Shown here: positions 1 through 10,726 of the stretch, one piece after another
Layout of the letters: each line of letters begins with the position of its first letter
Position numbering within the stretch: the first letter of the stretch is position 1
Source of the DNA: Panicum virgatum
Lineage: Eukaryota; Streptophyta; Magnoliopsida; Poales; Poaceae
Direction: 5' to 3'
NCBI RefSeq assembly: GCF_016808335.1
Contig: NC_053150.1
Span: 39,955,607 to 40,019,606 of the forward strand
Length of the DNA: 64,000 nucleotides
Translations under genes and position numbers: made by a program
Notes under the pieces: generated by a model
The model's database searches: none
What the model was told of the DNA's origin: nothing
The model's input: the letters and a program-made list of their open reading frames with translations, nothing else

Positions 1-1519
1 GTTGTGGTAGATAGAGTATGGTGGCTCCTTGATGGGGTGAATCTATCTCTATAGCTCGGGAAGAGATATCTAACAGTACTTTATGCTTAGTCATCCAATC
101 CATGCCCAAAATAACATCCATGCCTTCTAAATTCAACAAAATCAAATCTGTCTTTATCACTTTACTACCCAACATAAGGGGTACATGTGTAGTGATTCGA
201 TTGGAAGCTATCTTCCCACCAGGAGTTATCATAAAAGATCTCTTAGTATGACAAAAGTCCAATCCTATTCTGGCTCCAAATTTGGCACTTATAAAACTAT
301 GTGTTGCACAAGAATCAAATAATATGACTGCAGGTTTATTGTGGATAGAGAAAGTACCCGTCATTACTGGTGCTCCTTCTGGAAGGTCTGCAAGAGTAGT
401 GAAGTTAACTCGCCCTTGCCGGACTTGCACCATTTGCCTCTTGCCCTTGCCCTTGTTGTTGTTCTGGTTGGAGTTTTGCCCTGGATTATTCCTTCTGGGT
501 TGCGGACAATTCTTGGCAAAGTGAGAAGTACTGCCACAGTTGAAACATCGATTATTACTATTCCCACTATTGAACTGTGGGGCATTCGGCCTTGGGCTAA
601 ACTGCTGCTGCTGCTGTTGCTGTTGCTGCTACTGAGGCACTGGAGGTCTGAATCCTCCTTGCTGCTGAGGCGGCCTAAAGACAAACCTGCCCACTGGGGC
701 ATTTCTTTGCGGAGGCCTGGGTGGAGCATTCTGCACTAGACGATACCTCGGTGGCTGAGCACTCGAGGGTCCTGTTGGTGCCTTCCGCTTCTTCTCAGCA
801 CGATGGGCAGCAATACAGTCCTCTTGCGTAATGGCCAAGTTGACCAGCTCATTGTAGGTGTTGGGCTGAACAAGGTTCAGGCGTTCCTTGAGCTTGGTAT
901 TGAGGTCACGACGGAAACGATCACGTTTCTTGGCATCCGTATCAGCATGATGGCCCGCATACTGGCACAGATGATTGAAGGTCTGTGCATATTGTAGAAC
1001 AGTGCGGGTTCCCTGATCTAGAGCCAAGAACTCATTCAACTTTCTTTCAATTAGCCCCTCAGGAATATGATGTGATCTGAAGGCAGTTCTGAATTCCTCC
1101 CAAGATATAATATGTTCAGCAGGCTGCATTGCACAATAATTATCCCACCATATACGTGCAGGACCACGAAGTTGCTGAGCGGCAAAGTGGGCCTTGTTTG
1201 CATCAACACACGGTACTGCTAACAAAGCAAACTTGGAATTGATTGTACGGAGCCAAGCATCGGCATCCAGTGGGTCATCAGCTTTGCTGAAAAGCGGAGG
1301 TTGGGTACCAAAGAATTCCTGGTAACCCGCTGGTTGTGCCTCACGTCCTCCATACTGTTGGCGTGGCTGATTTTGTTGCCCTTGGACAAGCTGGCGAAGC
1401 AATTCGGTTTGCATGGCCATTAACTCGGCCAGATTCGACGGGGTTGGCGGTGGCTGCTGAGATCCACTGCCAGCTTCACAACCGAAGCCATCAGGCGTTC
1501 CACGAGTATGACCTACCAT
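1..1519 (-). pseudogene. Element A: Ty3/gypsy gag-protease, 5' part of gag-pol, nonsense-mutated
   Basis: This is the start of a retrotransposon gag-pol reading frame; it continues off the left edge. The ATG at 1519 opens a 296-codon gag (retrotransposon gag domain, with a typical WWDNY-type motif) that ends at a TAG (629-631) inside a CAG/glutamine run. The same frame stays open beyond the stop to base 1. That downstream part shows a CCHC zinc knuckle (CFNCGSTSHFAKNC, about 515-556) and a retropepsin region with the later ILGMDW motif. The protease active site reads D-S-C-A-T-H-S-F (about 300-323), where D-[ST]-G is expected. Both the stop (CAG to TAG) and the Gly-to-Cys change look like decay. 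Seen: frame, motifs, stop. Inferred: a formerly continuous gag-pol. The ATG follows directly after a CAG, like a splice acceptor. Confidence 0.85.
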
Positions 1520-2246
1520 CTGTAATTATGGAAGACATCCATTAGATACATATTTCTTGCTTCCAAAATCAATGGTACATGCAATGATCATACATTGGAT
1601 ATCAAAATAAAATCAGCAGAATTTGACTAAATGCGGTGTAGCACAATATGCATAACACATATTTGTGCAACCCATAAAACTCAGAACAGGTCAGCTGTCA
1701 TATAGCCTCATGCTCCATCGTATCGATACTCAACGCTGAGAGCAAAAGGGTAAAGGAGATAATCTAGCAATTCACTCTTCATCACTATGTGCTGTTCTAC
1801 TAATCAACAGAGACCATAGGAGTGATTGGACTAAAAATTTAGTCTCACAAATTCAATAGGCTAAAATTTGATGAGCACACATGCCACAAAACTTGCAACA
1901 TCTTTAGTATTCGTCAAACAGCCTAGAAATGCACAAACGAAGAGAATTGGTAGGTAGGAAGATCATGATTTTCAAACTGGTAGTCGCTACTTATATTACA
2001 CTCAAAGTAGCATTTTTCTTACAACCTAACATCACTCACCCTTACCACATATAATACAACAAGTGGTACTCCTCCCTAGGGCTACCTTACAACATCTCTT
2101 TCCTATGTACAAGCTACAACAAGAGAAAACACGAACTATCTAGGACTAGTCTAAGGCGCCTAGAAGTCGTCGAGGTTGCCCACAGAAGAGGCACTGCCGG
2201 AAGAAGAGTCATCCGGCTGAGGGTTAGGCTCAGCAAGTGCGTGCTC
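1520..2246 (-). other. Element A spacer between pre-gag ORF and gag
   Basis: This AT-rich stretch lies between the pre-gag ORF and the gag ATG, and no reading frame is visible. On the minus strand it ends in a pyrimidine-poor AATTACAG directly before the gag ATG. It could be an intron or an untranslated linker that allows gag to be made from a spliced RNA. Confidence 0.4.
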
Positions 2247-3062
2247 TTAATCTAAATCAGATACTCCCTCAATCTCCTCTGGGTCCTCTTCTGCTGCTGC
2301 AGGCTCGGCTGGGGCATCTAGTTGCTCCTGGAGCATACCAACATGTGCTAAAGCATCAGCCCAATCTGCTTGAAGCTCAGTCACCTGCCCCTGAAGAAAA
2401 CCAATAACTATGTTGCGCTGCTCTATCTCAGCACCATGCTCCATAGCCTGATGCTCAAACTGTGCAATGGCCAGATCCCTCCCAGCAACGGCATCCTGAA
2501 GTCCCTGAATCTGGGTATCTCTCAAACGAAGACCTCGCTGAAAACTCTGGGCCAAGTCTATCACCTGGTCCATGTGTCGCTGCTGAAGTATCTGGTAGTG
2601 CAACTGAGCATTCATATATCTGACTACGGCCTCAATAGTCTCATCCGCTACATCTCCAATTAAGTGCCCGAAGTGGGTGACCCTGAACAGCCACTCTGCA
2701 TTGCCAGCACTGACTGCTGGAAACAAACCAATAGGATATGCAGCTACCTCCTCGGGATGGTGCTCACAAAAAGTAGTAATTGCTTTGAGAGCTGTTGTCT
2801 CAAAAGCATCAACAAGACGGTACCCAATCACCTCAATCTCAATCGGTGGCCACTCCAAGGTGGGGTGCTGAGGAATGGTCATTGTAACTCTGTTCTTCTT
2901 AATTCCCTCCTCAGAAAACTGGCGTCCCGTGTACTGGGGTGGATCTGGGTAGTGAAAGATACGAAGTGAATCCCAAAGAATCCTTGGGAAACCCTCCCAG
3001 TACAGACAGTCGGTATGAGCATTCCCCTCCTCATCCCAAAAGATCTGGGAACAAGTCGCCAT
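2247..3062 (-). CDS. Element A pre-gag ORF (ORF0-like), 271 aa, unknown function
   Basis: An intact reading frame lies between the 5' LTR and gag of element A. I chose the ATG at 3062 (MATCSQIFWDEEG) because it directly follows TTTATTCAG, a good splice acceptor, and because the in-frame upstream residues look untranslated (AT-rich). The N-terminal half (about residues 1-150) looks globular, with many aromatic and proline residues. Residues about 150-245 are rich in Q, L, E and A and probably form a coiled coil. The C-terminus is very acidic (PAEPAAAEEDPEEIEG). There is no zinc knuckle, protease or polymerase motif. I recall pre-gag ORFs being reported in some rice gypsy families; whether this protein is homologous to any of them I cannot tell. 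The intact frame next to a broken gag is notable. Confidence 0.6.
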   Translation of the reverse strand: MATCSQIFWDEEGNAHTDCLYWEGFPRILWDSLRIFHYPDPPQYTGRQFSEEGIKKNRVTMTIPQHPTLEWPPIEIEVIGYRLVDAFETTALKAITTFCEHHPEEVAAYPIGLFPAVSAGNAEWLFRVTHFGHLIGDVADETIEAVVRYMNAQLHYQILQQRHMDQVIDLAQSFQRGLRLRDTQIQGLQDAVAGRDLAIAQFEHQAMEHGAEIEQRNIVIGFLQGQVTELQADWADALAHVGMLQEQLDAPAEPAAAEEDPEEIEGVSDLD

Positions 3063-3796
3063 CTGAATAAAAAAGGATTCAAATGTGAGTAATATAATTA
3101 TCTCAAGACTTCTCAAATAAAGCTTTAAGAAGACTGCGGTAAAACAAATGTGATTCTAATTCAAAAGATGACATGGTTCCAAACTCAGAAAATAACAAAC
3201 CACAATCGGTACTGGTTCATCATTTGAGATTCTATGGAATGAAAAGATCCGTCTAACAACAAGATGGGGCTTAGGATGAAGGCATGACTCAAAACCATAT
3301 TTTTCATCCAAGGAAACCTAAGCATTTAACAAGCATGCTTCTAAAATCAAAATCTAACCCACTTATGGTTTAAGCACACTAACACTTATCTATGAGAATT
3401 CATACTAGAAATTCCTTACAAAGCTTAGGTAACAACTTCAAACACTAAGAACCAAATCAAACATCAGCTAGATATGCATGCATGTCCTGACCGTCCTCAC
3501 AAGATAAACAATCGCCAACTATCGTTGGGCTTACGTGGTTAGCACGGTGGCATACATAAATACGGCTCTCCCTATATAGCTAGTCAATACATTCTAACCG
3601 TTCTTAACTTATCGAATCGCGGTTAGTGTACCTGCAGAAGATTGACAGAACATATATATATATCCATTGAACCTTTCATGCCAGCACCCATGAAAGCGTC
3701 CCCAAACATTACCGCTCACTATAGAAGCGGCAGCCATACAATTTCCGCCGTATGGCCAACGTTAACATACGCTACTCAGAGGCATATTCACAAGTT
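3063..3796. other. Element A leader, no gene seen
   Basis: This is AT-rich untranslated leader between the PBS-proximal repeats and the pre-gag ORF. Apart from the acceptor-like TTCAG at the ORF start I see no structure in it. Confidence 0.4.
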
Positions 3797-4050
3797 CCTT
3801 TACTCCCAATATAGTCGACCAAGATCGATATATTGGCAGCAGCTCAAGTAGGTCACTGCTTGAGCGCAGCGTTCGGTTCGCATCACCGACGGGAAGGTCA
3901 GACTCCCTCAGCTGACTGAGCACACTTTACTTCCAATATAGTCAACTAATCGTCGATATATTGGAAGCACCTCAAGTAAGCCACTGCTTGAGGGCAGCGT
4001 TCGGCTCGCATCACCGACGGGAAGGTCAGACTCCCTCAGCTGACTGAGGA
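3797..4050. repeat. Two tandem ~127-bp repeats in element A leader
   Basis: Two imperfect direct copies with an offset of 127 bp (3797-3923 and 3924-4050) share AATATAGTC, a CTCAAGTA..CACTGCTTGAG hairpin-like segment, GCATCACCGACGGGAAGG and CTCAGCTGACTGAG. They sit just inside the 5' LTR in the untranslated leader. CTCAGCTGAC..GAG and CTCAAG..CTTGAG can form stems, so a structured-RNA role (packaging or dimerisation) is possible but is inference. Confidence 0.75.
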
Positions 4051-4319
4051 TCCTTACCTTCTTACCTCAACGTAGGTGCGTCGTTACAAGAATTAAGAGT
4101 TGCTTGTGAGTATGGTTTAACAAAATGTAAAGTGCTGGAAGTCAGATAACATAAACCATACATAAATAGCCACCTAGTAATTCCCGTAAATTCCCTAGGA
4201 CTTTACGTTCTATGCACAACCCTTAACGAATCCAACGTAATTTTTCGAAATACCCTGTTGTTCCAATTTTATACGGAAAGCGATTTTTAAGGTTCCAACA
4301 CCTCTGGTGTACGCTTGTA

Positions 4320-4331
4320 GCTCTGATACCA
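4320..4331 (-). other. Element A primer binding site (initiator Met tRNA type)
   Basis: GCTCTGATACCA on the plus strand is the reverse complement of TGGTATCAGAGC, the standard plant PBS complementary to initiator methionine tRNA. It lies 2 nt inside the LTR boundary, which fixes the strand of element A and the inner end of its 5' LTR. Confidence 0.92.
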
Positions 4332-5789
4332 GCTGTGGCAGAACCGCCTAAATTATCCCGGCTCAAGTGCACAGGTCATCACCAATAAGGCAACATTAGC
4401 TTAAACGCACTTCAATCGGAACAATTCTTGGTCTGTCAGGTAACGTCCCGATACAACCACCGATTCTCGGATCGAATAAGCATACCCCGCACGAAGGCGA
4501 GTCCAGAGATATTACAACCACAATTTTACAACACAGGCATAGTAATGATTACAAACCAGTTAAAACTAGTATTACAAAGCCAACTTAAGTAAAACAGTTA
4601 TACAAACCATAACTTAAGTTCAGAGTTTAAAACAGCGGAAGATAAAACACGACGGCTACAACACGTCGCAAAAGGACACCAGGCTAGCCCAAGCCTGGTA
4701 TCACTCGTCATAGTCATTGCCGGTCGCAGACGTGTCCCACTCTACGGACCAGCCAGGAGGCAACGAGCAAGGGTAGGTCAAGCTAGCGATCTGATCCTCA
4801 AAACTCATACCTGAAAAAGGGTTTCAACAGCAAGACTGAGTATTCTAATACTCAGCAAGACTTAACCGCCAACGGTTATAAGTAGCCCACTTTAGCTAGA
4901 CTATGCAAGGTTTTGTGAGGCTCTGGTTTTTCTTTGCTGAAAAGCAATAAAGAGTATGTCCTTACTTTCAAGTTTTAGCTTTCAAGATTCTAGTTGATTA
5001 ACTATTCTATGTAAGCAGCTACTATTCAACCATGGTAGAAGATTAAGCAAACAACAAGATTGATAAATAATATTGTTGCTCTTATTACTCTGTGTGGCAA
5101 AGAGATCAAGCAGTCTCATTTCATCGTGAGAGGCGGACGATTCTGAATCGAAATTCAACCTTGCAAGGATAAACCTAGCACACACGTCTGGAACACCGTC
5201 GGGTCATTCCCAAACAACCGTTGACCTTTCTTTCCGGCTTGTGGATAGGAACACTCTCCCCGACTACAGGGCTCCAAGGTCCACCCTTCTACGAGGTCCA
5301 CCCTTGTCCCTTGAAGTCGCAGTGTTGCACAACATAAAAATAAAACCTATCCCTAAGAGAGAGTGTCAGGTATATCCACTCCTCGGTCCAATCGGCTACT
5401 AGGCTTGCCGCGTACCATATTGACGGCATGTGGCTAGTACTTTCAAAGACTTAACCAACGCTACCACACACCGCGACCTTAGCAAATTCATTAACACAGA
5501 CGGGGTCTCACATGAAGTTATGATATCGATCACAACCCCGTCCGTCGTCCTTATATTGTTAACAGAAAGTAAATAGGCAATTCCTATAAAGCTCGCGAGT
5601 GACAGGCAATCACTCGACTTTTACCGGTCCTATAAGCTTAGTAAGTAGTCGAACTCAAGTCTAGTGTTCAGTACATAGGTTCCTAGGATCATGCATCTAG
5701 GGTTTCAATTCAAATCCTAAGAACTGTAAATGCACAAGTAAGTAATACAGTAAATGATATTAATTTGAAGTATAGGTTATGTCCGGGGC

Positions 5790-5946
5790 TTGCCTTCTCG
5801 ATAGTTGCTAACTATTTCAGCCCTAGGCTCTTCCGAACTTTGGTCCGGGGCTTCAGTTAGTTCAGCAGTGTTTACTTGAGCTTCGAGATCACCTCTGTCA
5901 GACTCCGGGATCAGCTCGTACGTCCCGTCCGATAAGGTAGTCGTGT
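5790..5946 (-). other. Exon-like acidic segment inside LTR A
   Basis: On the minus strand this runs from TATAGAC to AAGGCAAG. It is open in one frame with an acidic peptide (…PESDRGDLEAQ…DQSSEEPRAE…). The borders look like a splice acceptor (TAG) and a GC-type donor (AG|GCAAG). The matching position in LTR B (10634-10726, 19257-19349) and LTR C (32513-32640) has the same TAG|AC start, acidic/Gln-rich frame and GGCAA end. Confidence 0.45.
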
Positions 5947-8121
5947 CTATATGTAATGCAAGAACAACATTATAAATACACACATGGGCAATCGTTTATA
6001 GAGTAGTTAAATAACAAAACTAACTACACAAGGCATCATGATCAACAGCACAAAAGAAGTTGACTAACTTCATAAACAAGTGGGGGTGGTTTTCTTATAA
6101 CAAACAAAACATAGTTTGCTAACCGATCAACTACTCATAGTAAAAACAGTAATAAAATCTGCCAAAATTATAATAAACAGAACATGAACAAAGCAATCAA
6201 CCCTGTAAAAATCATGCCAAGACATGTAGCCATTTAATCACAACAAATCATTCATTCAGGCAGCACATAGAACAAACTTGAATTATACAAGTCAAATTAG
6301 AACAAAGAAGAACCTCAAAATTTAACAAAAGGTTGATACAGAAATGAACTAACTACAGTGAATTTTTGATGATTTTATCTACACAGAAATAAATAAGAGA
6401 AAATAAACAAAACAGAACAACATATTAGCAAGATATATTTTTAGCTCCTGACCTAGCCATGAACTGAAGCTCAAACTTCCAGAACAAGCTAATATACTCT
6501 AGATGAACACTCAGGAATATTTTCAGGATTTAACAAGAACAGAAACTAATTACCATAATTAAAGTCTACTAAACAAGGATTAAATCAAATAAATAGCTAC
6601 AACATAGAACTTATCATGAAATTTTTATAGCAAAGCTAGTGTCACATGAGTAAACTACCATAAAAGTTTCACTGCAAGACATGGCTTTATTCAGCAGTTT
6701 AAGAAAAAGATAACATCAACCAATAATTATGCACTAGCAACACAAATCCAAATCTACAGCAAAAACTTGTAACTAAAGCCTAACATATTATGATTCTATT
6801 GCATATAGCTCTTCAAGAGGATTCCAAAACATCAAGATTTACTATTTTACGAATTTTCTACGAATTGATATTGAATTTCAAAGTTCACTGAAAAATATTA
6901 CAAAGCAGTCCCTAAGGCACTATTCATCTGAGTCTAGGCCTATTCAAATAACCCCCTGGGGTTTCTCAAATTCTAGCACGGGGTCCTCGGCCGTGGGGAA
7001 AAGCACAGAGAAAGGATGGCCGGCCAAATCCGGCGATGGTGAGCGCCGGCGGCGAGAGTGGAGGGGCAAGGGAGGTTAAGGAGACCAAGGCGCACCTCTG
7101 GGTGGCTTTGGAGCTCGAGAAGAGGGCCGGAGATGGCGGGTCGACGGCGAGCGGCGGCTTGCGGGCTCGGAGCACGGCGGCGGGGTGGCTCCGGTGGGGT
7201 TCGGGCGAGGGGAAGTGGCCTGGGAGTTGCGCGAGGGCGAGGCGGTGCTTGCTAGGGGGTCAGAGCGGGCGGAGGAGCGGCGGTGAGGCGGCTCCGCGGC
7301 GGGGGTGAGCTCGTCGGGGTTCAAGCGGGGCGGCAGCGGCGTTCTGCGGTGTGAGAGCGAGGGAAAAGCAAGAGAGCGAGGGAATGGGTTTCTGGGGTTC
7401 CGTTATTGCTCAGGCGCTCGCTAGAAGGGGCCGGCGGGCACTGCCCGGGGCTGTCCACGGCGGCGTCGCGGTGGCGGCCGTCGAGGCGGCTCTGGAAGCT
7501 GCGGGGCGCGTGGCACGGCCGGGGAACTCCAGCGCGAGGCAACAGGAGGGGGAGGAGCTCCGGGGCGACGCGTGGGTGCCAGCGCGAGGCGGAGTAATGG
7601 CCGGGAAAGCTTTCGCCGGCGCCGGTGGTGGCGCTGTCGGTGGGCGGCGGCGAGAACAGAGCAGGGAGGTGGGAGATGGAAATAAGGGCGATTTTGCAAT
7701 TACCAAAAATTCCAGGGACTAAACTGTAAACCAGCGATAACTTTTAAACAAAAGCTCAAATGGAAAAGTGCCCAACATGAAAGTTGTTCAACTTTTCAAG
7801 ATCTACAACTTTGATGTTGTGCAAAAATTTATTTGACCAAAGATTCAAGAGCTAAAATTAAAATCATTGAAGGGATTTTGAATTCTAGGAAATTTGTCTT
7901 TTTCAAAGTAAATACACTTCAAATGTAGACTTACAAGCAAAATTGGATGCCATGCAATAAATGCACTGAAATTTTGCAGAAACACCCTCCACAAAAGCTA
8001 TATTCAGAAATAACTAAAGAAAGGACCTTGCATAAAATCATAATTACACATATAGCCTTTTATAATTACAAAAAGATCCTTTTCAAGCAATTCAAGCACA
8101 TGATGCATAGCAAACATACAC

Positions 8122-8186
8122 AATTACTGTGCAGACACCTTTTTAATTACTGTGCAGACACCTTTTTAATTACTGTACAGACACCC
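8122..8186. repeat. Three 23-bp tandem repeats at the outer edge of LTR A
   Basis: AATTACTGTGCAGACACCTTTTT occurs at 8122 and 8145, and a third, shortened copy (with TACAG) occurs at 8168, running into the LTR terminus. On the element strand this is the first ~75 bp of U3. Confidence 0.85.
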
Positions 8187-8197
8187 GGGGTGTTACA

Positions 8198-8524
8198 GTC
8201 AACAAACCCAGGAGCTACGCGCCGCACTCGAGCAGCAGCGTGCCGTGCGTGGTGCACACGCCCAGGCGGCGGGACGTGTTGCCCAGGAGCGCATCCTGGC
8301 CGACGACAACGTCGACAAATCTCCGGAACTGCAAACGGCCGGCGAAAAACTCGTCGCTGCGGCCTATCTACTTCAAGCTATGCCCGAGCCATCTACACCT
8401 TCGGGCCGCAACCTGCGCCGCAAGGCACAGGAGCTCATCGAGCAAGCTGCCGTGCAGCAGGCCGAGAGTTCTGCGTCTCGTATGCGCTCGAAGGCCCCGG
8501 AGCAGCGTGATGGGACTGCGCGTC
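8198..8524 (+). pseudogene. Tat-lineage element: N-terminal gag fragment, cut on both sides
   Basis: This is an open, Ala/Gln/Arg-rich gag segment (…AAGRVAQERILADD…) with no stop from the insertion point of element A to that of element B. With one copy of the 5-bp duplication removed, its frame continues exactly into the gag frame at 20,691, which proves that both pieces belong to one gene split by element B. The 5' LTR and the gag start of this Tat element lie left of element A, outside the window. Confidence 0.8.
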
Positions 8525-8838
8525 TGTAACACCCTAATTTAAATTTCAGCATTTAATAATAAATTTAATTGGCTTTATTTAATTTTCTAAGGTTATTGTG
8601 TTAGACTTGCATTTAATCTAAAATTTTGCTCCATAAGTGATTAAAATTTTGTCTAAGGTTAAAACTTTGTTGTTGCATTCATGCTGGTGCATATTTTGTT
8701 TATTTTGGTTGAGTGCTAGGGAGTTTGAATTCAAATTTGTTTGAATTCAAACTAGTTTGTGTGAGTTTGCAAGAGGAAAAGAAATAGAAAAGGAAAGGGA
8801 TTAGAAAAGGAGCCCAAACCCCAAACCATCTCGGCCCA

Positions 8839-9513
8839 GTGACCAACCCAACAGCCCAAACTCGCAGGCCCAACCCTCTCCTCTCTTTTCCCTTTCCCGC
8901 GCTCGGGCCGACCAGCCTGCCCCGCGGCCCGACCCACACCTCCGCGCGCGGCCCAGCATGCGCTCGCGTAGCGGCCCGCTCCCCGCACCGTGTCGTCCTC
9001 TCCCTCACCGCGCCTCAGGCCCACCCGCCAATGCATCAGCCCGCGCGGAGCGCTCAGCCGCTCGCTCGCGATCGCGTCTCACTCCCCCACTGCGCGCCTG
9101 ACCCCACCAGCCAGCGCCTGCAGCCCAGCCCCGTGCGCGTCGTCTCCTCCCTCACTGCCCGGCCGGACCCACGTGTCAGGATCATCCCCTTCCCCGCGCC
9201 CTCCGCTCGCACAGCCAGCTTGCGCAACAAACCGGCCGTGATCCCCGGCCACGATTCCCACAGCCCTCTTCCCTATCTCGCATGCCGAGATCTTCGGCCC
9301 GGGCCCTTTAAACCACTCGTGATCCCCTACATCCGCAGCCGCCTCCCCACAAACCCTAGCCACCACCCCGCTCTGCTCTGCCGCGCCGAGTCCCCTGCGC
9401 CGCCGCGTCCTCACCCCTCCGCCACACCTCAGCCTTCCTCGAGTCGCGCAGGAGATCCGCAGAGCCGCCGAGGAGTCTCCCAAGCCGAACCTGCACGAAT
9501 TCCGCCCGCGTAG
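8839..9513 (+). other. Pro/Arg-rich open frame in LTR B (224 codons), doubtful
   Basis: An open frame of equal length is present in both LTR copies (here and at 17462-18136). It encodes a low-complexity Pro/Ser/Arg/Ala-rich sequence with no recognised domain. The high GC content removes stop codons, and the two copies are identical by descent, so conservation between them proves nothing about coding. Probably U3/leader sequence; listed so that it is not mistaken for a gene. Confidence 0.2.
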
Positions 9514-10633
9514 TGCCGGATTCCCGCCCGGAGGGCCGCCGCCGGTAAACACCTCCACCACCCCAATTCATCGCCGCTAGTGGTCCTCGGTCCTTCCTAA
9601 CCCCTTGCTCAGCTTCGCAGTGCCACGCCTCATCGATCCGTGCGACCCAGGAGCCCGGAGGAGCCCAGCGCCGCCCAGACCGCGAGTTCCGCCCCATCGC
9701 CGCCGCACGACCACGCCGGCGTCCACCTTGCACAGCAGTTTTGTCCACCCCGCGCCTTCGGTAAGCACCAACTCGCCCCCTGGTCGCTTTAAGCTAGTTG
9801 TCTAGGCCCGTAACTCGCCTCCGAGGCCGGGAACGCCGCTCGCCGGTGTGTCTCCCCAAGCCAATCCGCAGCCACAGCCGCTTTCACGTCCCCGAGCCTG
9901 ACCTTGCCCAGCTGTCGCCACCAGTGGCTTACGCATGCCGCCTAGATGCTCCTAGACCCCAGCCCCGCTCGAATCCGCCCCGGGAAGGTCGAGAATGGCC
10001 ATCTCCGGTCGTGCGCCGCCGCGGGAGCCTCTACTCCGGCGGTCAGCGCCGCCGCCCCGCGAGCCGACCCACCTGAGCCGTAGGATCTGAACTCAGCGGC
10101 GGAGATTAGAACGGCGTACCCATTGGTTTTGGACCGCAAGATCATGATCCAATGGATCAGATCTGTCCATACCGCTTCGCCTTGGCCTATTTGCTAAAGA
10201 GCCCCCAAACTATCACAGAATCCACCCGCAGTCCACTCATGTTCAAAAATATTTACGGTTCGGCCCAGTTTTTAGCAGTTAACCCCCTGAGTTTCTTTAA
10301 AATAGTACCCGCAGTCCAGGCTTGAAGTTTTTGCGAGTTAGACCCTAAAGCTTTAGTTTAATTATGTTTAGGCCCTCGGTTTTTGCTGAAAACCCCATGG
10401 AACCTTAGATTTCTTGCAGTTTAGTCCCTGAACCTTGTTTTTAGCCTAGAAAATGTGTTTTAGCTCCGTTTTAAGCGTTCTTTACGTCCACGTGATCGTT
10501 GTAATGAGTAGAATAGTTTTAGACTAGTTTAGTGTGCTGTTTTTATGTATTGATGTATTGTTTCTTAGTTTTTGTTAGTGTTTGCTTGTATGCTTATTAT
10601 TGTGCATTGTTTTGGCCATGTGTTCGTGAGTAG

Positions 10634-10726
10634 ACGTTGATCCATCTGAGGAGCCTCAGTACCAGTACACGAAGCAGCCGTCCTCTGAGCACTTTGAGCA
10701 GCAACAGGAGCAGTACGAGGAAGGCA
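10634..10726 (+). other. Exon-like acidic/Gln-rich segment inside 5' LTR B
   Basis: It is preceded by GTGAGTAG and followed by GAGGAAG|GCAAGT, a good GC-type splice donor. One frame reads D-V-D-P-S-E-E-P-Q-Y… to …QEQYEEGK. The same segment, with coding-like substitutions, is in the 3' LTR (19257-19349), and similar ones are in LTRs A and C. Confidence 0.5.

Larger units (their letters stand above)
4334..8197 (-). repeat. Element A 5' LTR (complete, ~3.86 kb)
   Basis: The LTR reads TGTGGCAG... to ...GGGTGTTACA on the plus strand, so on its own (minus) strand it begins TGTAACACCC and ends CTGCCACA next to the PBS. It inserts into the Tat gag fragment that starts at 8198; the expected 5-bp target duplication would be GTCAA, whose partner is off the window. 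A GC-rich section (about 6,970-7,690) probably holds the core promoter and leader. A short acidic open segment (5790-5946) resembles segments at the same place in LTRs B and C. The GC-rich ORFs here are compositional and I do not call them genes. Confidence 0.85.
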
